A stretch of DNA of 64,000 nucleotides from the IMG/VR virus record IMGVR_UViG_3300028392_000053, positions 20,532-84,531 of that record; one strand, 5' to 3'. Each line of letters opens with the position of its first letter. The stretch's first letter is position 1. The DNA comes from a virus. The position numbers were made by a program, and so were the translations under genes. Below are positions 60,698 through 64,000 of this stretch, piece by piece. Under the pieces are notes generated by a model that was not told the origin of the DNA, ran no database searches, and saw nothing but the letters and a program-made list of their open reading frames with translations.

Positions 60698-61573
60698 ATG
60701 TCAGCATTCGAAAATCTAAGACGCTCTAGCAACCTAGACAAACTCTCAAAGGCTATTGAAAAACTCAATACAGCCGAATCTCCCACCAAAGAAGATAATT
60801 TCTGGAAACCCGAAGTCGATAAGGCTGGTAACGGTTATGCAGTTATTCGTTTTCTTCCACAACCCTCGGTTGATGGTGATGATGCACTACCTTGGGCAAA
60901 AGTTTTTAATCATGGCTTCCAGGGACCTGGTGGCTGGTACATTGAAAACTCACTCACTACTCTTGGCCAAAAAGATCCAGTTTCTGAATACAACTCTCAG
61001 TTGTGGAACTCTGGCATCGAAGCAAACAAAGAAGTAGCACGTAAACAAAAGCGTCGTCTTTCTTATATCGCCAACATTTATGTTGTTGAAGATCCTAAGA
61101 ATAGCCAAAACGAAGGTAAAGTCTTCCTTTACAAGTTCGGTAAGAAAATCTTTGATAAAATCACCGAAGCAATGAATCCCGCTTTCGAAGATGAAAAAGC
61201 AGTTAATCCATTTGACCTGTGGGTAGGTGCTAACTTCAAGTTGAAGATTCGTAAAGTTGAAGGTTATCAGAATTATGACAAATCTGAATTTGAATCTCCA
61301 TCACCTCTATTGAGTGATGATGAGGAACTAGAAGCAATCTGGAAGAAAGAATACTCTCTTAAAGAGTTCCTTGCGCCAGAAAACTTCAAGTCTTATGATG
61401 AATTGAAGGCCCGCCTTGATAAGGTTCTTGGGCTTGATGGTTCACCAGTGGTTGCAAAGACCACGGTTGAACAAGCTAAAGCAATGCCACGTAAACCTGC
61501 TCCAGTAGCAGAAGATGCTGGTATGGCTGATGATGATGACCTTGCATACTTCAGCAAACTAGCCGAAGACTGA
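60698..61573 (+). CDS. 32: Single-strand DNA-binding protein, gp32 type
   Basis: 291 residues. N-terminal MSAFENLRRSSNLDKLSKAI (the cooperativity or LAST-type segment), core PQPSVDGDDALPWAKVF and NPFDLWVGANFKLKIRKVEG, acidic C-terminal tail (EDAGMADDDDLAYFSKLAED) that binds partners such as gp59. The whole protein has no cysteine, so the zinc site of T4 gp32 (H64, C77, C87, C90) is absent. ACAAGGAAAATACC precedes the ATG. A strong terminator follows. Confidence 0.9.
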   Translation: MSAFENLRRSSNLDKLSKAIEKLNTAESPTKEDNFWKPEVDKAGNGYAVIRFLPQPSVDGDDALPWAKVFNHGFQGPGGWYIENSLTTLGQKDPVSEYNSQLWNSGIEANKEVARKQKRRLSYIANIYVVEDPKNSQNEGKVFLYKFGKKIFDKITEAMNPAFEDEKAVNPFDLWVGANFKLKIRKVEGYQNYDKSEFESPSPLLSDDEELEAIWKKEYSLKEFLAPENFKSYDELKARLDKVLGLDGSPVVAKTTVEQAKAMPRKPAPVAEDAGMADDDDLAYFSKLAED

Positions 61574-61574
61574 T

Positions 61575-61600
61575 AAAAAGGACCGAAAGGTCCTTTTTTT
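61575..61600. terminator. Bidirectional terminator
   Basis: AAAAAGGACC, GAAA loop, GGTCCTTTTTTT: 5 strong plus flanking A-T pairs, GNRA loop, T runs on both strands. It ends gene 32 and the convergent tail genes. Confidence 0.88.
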
Positions 61601-62984
61601 ATATCCGCGCCTTTGATCTATTTAAAACAAAATCGAGAATTGCTGTATCATCACGTGTTGTTGCGGTAGATGTAACAGTTTGGTCTGGTGCAGAAGTTGA
61701 TGAATTATTCACTGATAAAGAAGATGATGAAGAAGTATCAGAAGTAACAGTATCCTGTAAGTTTAAATCATTATTCTCTTGTATCTTACCAACGACAGTA
61801 GATGAGGGTGGTGTGGAAAGTACAGGCGTGGTTGTTGAAGGAACAGGAGTGGCGGCAGGAACAGGTGATGAGTCATTATTCGATACAGGTGTAGCCGCAG
61901 GCACAGGCGGTGTGGCCACATTTGGTACTTGTGTTGACTTTTTTGTTCCATCAATATTATAATCTTTGCCATACAAAGTGTCCCATTGAATTTGTTGATA
62001 TCCTCTTTTCTGTGGTCTCGGAACAACTTTTTCTAACATCACTTTCTTTTCAGGTACAGCAAGACCGGCTTCTTTAACAGTCTGTTCAAGTCTATCTTTT
62101 CCACCAAGTTTATTAAGTTCTATTTCAGTTATTTTACCTGTTCCGTAATCTTCTAATGCTTGTTTTGCTATTCCTGGTCTATTCTTGATAATGTCAGCAA
62201 GTTTATCATATCCACCTTCTTTTTCAATATCACCTTGAGTTCCATTAAGCAACACATTTTGTGCTTCTTGTGGTGTGGGAATATTAAGATTGGGCATTGC
62301 TTCGGCTAATTTTTTCAAGCCATAAGTTGCAACTAGAATTGCACCTATAGTAAGAGTGAGTGGATTAGTTAAAAATGGTAGTATTCTTGCTAAAAATGCA
62401 CCCTTCGAAAACAAATCTGCAACTTCATCAAATAAACTTTTATCTTTTTCAGATTCTTTTTTTACCATTGTTGTTGTTGCACCAACAGAAGTAAAATCTT
62501 TTAATACTTTCAAAAACTTTTCATGTCTGCGTTGTTCTTCTGACTGGCGTTCTTCTTCAAATGACATGCTGATTTGTTTTCTTTTAAGATCGTCTTCACG
62601 ATTCTTTTGCATGAATGAGAGCATCTTATTGAGAACTTCAATTGCGGAACCACCAAAACCTTCTGATGATGGTACTTGACCAACAGATGGCATTTTTGTA
62701 TAAGATGAAGCCTTGTTTTTATTACCAGCAAAATAATTAATATCTGATTGTGAACGACCAGTAATTTTGCCAAGAATAGCAGGCGCAAGTTTACCACCAC
62801 CTGTCATTGCACGTGCAATATTCATTGGATCAAACTTCTCTTTGATACCGGTGCCTTTTGCTTTGAGTTTATCTGAGATTGCACCCCTAATGGATGAACC
62901 AACAGAACCACCTGATGTAATTTTATCTGTTATCAATGACGAAAGAGATTTACCTCTGATATTACTTGCTACTCTGTAGTCCAT
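61599..62984 (-). CDS. Probable tail/baseplate structural protein (461 aa)
   Basis: On the minus strand. Basic, Gly-rich N-terminus (MDYRVASNIRGKSLSSLITD), helical region with SFEEERQSEEQRRHEKFLKV, one hydrophobic stretch (ILPFLTNPLTLTIGAILVAT) and a low-complexity C-terminus rich in Pro, Thr and Ser (PVPAATPVSNNDSSPVPAAT). Such a plan is seen in tail-tip or tape-measure-associated proteins. No enzyme motif. The gene before it encodes a hydrolase-like tail protein. Confidence 0.65.
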   Translation of the reverse strand: MDYRVASNIRGKSLSSLITDKITSGGSVGSSIRGAISDKLKAKGTGIKEKFDPMNIARAMTGGGKLAPAILGKITGRSQSDINYFAGNKNKASSYTKMPSVGQVPSSEGFGGSAIEVLNKMLSFMQKNREDDLKRKQISMSFEEERQSEEQRRHEKFLKVLKDFTSVGATTTMVKKESEKDKSLFDEVADLFSKGAFLARILPFLTNPLTLTIGAILVATYGLKKLAEAMPNLNIPTPQEAQNVLLNGTQGDIEKEGGYDKLADIIKNRPGIAKQALEDYGTGKITEIELNKLGGKDRLEQTVKEAGLAVPEKKVMLEKVVPRPQKRGYQQIQWDTLYGKDYNIDGTKKSTQVPNVATPPVPAATPVSNNDSSPVPAATPVPSTTTPVLSTPPSSTVVGKIQENNDLNLQDTVTSDTSSSSSLSVNNSSTSAPDQTVTSTATTRDDTAILDFVLNRSKARI

Positions 62985-62985
62985 T

Positions 62986-64000
62986 TTAATGTCTCATTGT
63001 TGGGTTAAGTTGTTCTTGTGGTGCGGCTCTATGTATATTTGTTTTTGATTTTGTTGTATTGTTGTTTTGAATAATCACTGGAGAACCACCGGCTGAACTC
63101 TCTGACATATCTTTTTTCATGTCGGCATTTTGTGTAGAATCAGAATTAAGTTTTTCACCTAAATTTGAATTGCTTTCTATGGCCTTTAGTGATGATTTTT
63201 CACGTTCACGTATTCTTTTCTCTAAGCCTTTTATTGCATCAGGATGATTTGAAAGATATGTTTTGAAGGCATCTTTTAAATTAGCTATATCATATTGTGA
63301 CATTAAACTCAAAAATTCTTCAACACTTTTTGCAGTAGAGGCCTGTTTTAATGCTTGTGCTTCCATTGTTTTACCATACTGTACCCTTCTATCAGACATG
63401 TATGTTAAAACTCTAGGATCGGTTGCGAATTCTTTAGGTACAAGTTTAACCAAATCGTTTTTTAATGGGTTTGTTATATTTTTTTCGTACCATTTCAATT
63501 GTGCATCCAACATTTCCTTTGGTCGTTCTTTTGAAATTTTAGACCATTTTTCATCGAATTCTTTTGACGCTGGTTTCGAATTTAATTCAAATTGAGGATT
63601 ATCTTTAACAAAAGATTGCACTGAGCCACCAGAATTTATACCAAAAATGCCATATGAAGAAACGCCAGGTTTCGGATCATTTGGTACAATTTGACCAACA
63701 TTTTTTATTGCATCTTTTGCTGGTTTTCCAGTTTCTCTCTCAATAGAAAGTGCGGCCGAAGCAGAAATTCCTGCGGCACCGGCTACACCAACTTTAGCCG
63801 CAGATTTAGCGGCTTCAACGATAGCTGGTTTTACAATCGGTGGTTGTGGTGTGACAGTAGGTGGTGCAGGTGCCGCTGTAGGTGCTGGTGGTGCAGTTTC
63901 AACGGGTTTTGCAGTTGGTGGTTTGGGTGCCTGCGGTGCTGGTGCTTCGGCTGGTTTTGCCGGTGCTGGTTTTGCCGGTGCTGGTGCTTCGGCTGGTTTT
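62986..64000 (-). CDS. Tail-associated lysozyme-like protein with Pro/Ala repeats (cut by window edge)
   Basis: Open from base 64000 on the minus strand, so the start is outside the window. Its visible N-terminal part is a Pro/Ala/Lys-rich repeat (KPAEAPAPAKPAPAKPAE), followed by GVSYGIFGINSGGSVQSFVK and KWSKISKERPKEMLDAQLKW, a pattern shared with VgrG-linked and phage-tail peptidoglycan hydrolases. A helical C-terminus ends in QQ/NN-rich segments. It would open the cell wall at infection. The enzyme call is by pattern only. Confidence 0.65.
   Translation of the reverse strand, partial: KPAEAPAPAKPAPAKPAEAPAPQAPKPPTAKPVETAPPAPTAAPAPPTVTPQPPIVKPAIVEAAKSAAKVGVAGAAGISASAALSIERETGKPAKDAIKNVGQIVPNDPKPGVSSYGIFGINSGGSVQSFVKDNPQFELNSKPASKEFDEKWSKISKERPKEMLDAQLKWYEKNITNPLKNDLVKLVPKEFATDPRVLTYMSDRRVQYGKTMEAQALKQASTAKSVEEFLSLMSQYDIANLKDAFKTYLSNHPDAIKGLEKRIREREKSSLKAIESNSNLGEKLNSDSTQNADMKKDMSESSAGGSPVIIQNNNTTKSKTNIHRAAPQEQLNPTMRH

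Noticed and set aside
1-64000. CRISPR array, insertion sequence, transposase or integrase
   Set aside because: No regular repeat-spacer pattern, no terminal inverted repeats with a transposase and no recombinase signature were seen. The only mobile-type gene is the GIY-YIG nuclease at 25089.

Overview
The window is a piece of a large T4-like (tevenvirus-type) tailed phage genome with low GC and tightly packed genes. Evidence for this is a set of T4-type replication and transcription proteins: gp61 primase, gp59 helicase loader, gp32 single-strand binding protein, an RNase H (FEN-type) nuclease and a gp33-like late-transcription accessory protein. Class Ia ribonucleotide reductase, ThyX, PhoH and CobS-type genes, as in T4-like cyanophages, fit the same picture. 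The host is not stated by any gene. Two clues point to a betaproteobacterium: a circularly permuted (two-piece) tmRNA with a short tag ending ALAA, and a BPSL0761-type small protein. This host call is an inference.

Layout. 1-5970: eight sugar-related genes (glycosyltransferases, a HAD/nucleotidyltransferase fusion, an FkbM methyltransferase, a GDPD-like protein). 6008-13962: a probable late, virion-related block whose proteins often begin with a 10-residue motif resembling the T4 capsid-targeting sequence, plus a 743-residue modular polyprotein. 13964-16806: lysis cassette (spanin pair, GH19 endolysin, holin-like membrane proteins). 16880-28703: nucleotide metabolism and replication (primase, ThyX, MazG, NrdA in two pieces, NrdB, thioredoxin, RNase H), with an LpxH-like phosphoesterase and a GIY-YIG nuclease. 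28776-33828: small genes, an AbrB-like regulator and a HEXXH plus VWA CobT-like protein. 33988-35464: a minus-strand island closed by its own terminator. 35570-50009: an early-type region of many small genes fired by about a dozen near-identical sigma70-type promoters with the -35 box TTGCCA. Inside it, 38432-38947 is a non-coding stretch with DnaA boxes, iteron-like repeats and a T-rich run, a candidate replication origin. 50015-57390: more small genes, PhoH, a RecB-like nuclease and two probable virion proteins. 57408-57740: strong promoter and permuted tmRNA. 58074-61573: outer-membrane-like protein, SleB hydrolase, gp33/gp59/gp32 group. 61574-64000: bidirectional terminator and two minus-strand tail genes.

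How it works together. The TTGCCA promoters would be read by host RNA polymerase directly after infection and express a large set of small takeover proteins. The replication genes supply deoxynucleotides (NrdAB, thioredoxin, ThyX, MazG) and the T4-like replisome. The tmRNA would sustain trans-translation and ribosome recycling late in infection. Proteins with the capsid-targeting-like start may be packed in the head and injected.

Cautions. NrdA and CobS are each split by a -1 shift that one extra T in a TT run would repair exactly, so base-calling errors must be excluded before biology is read into them. All family calls were made by eye from motifs, with no database search.
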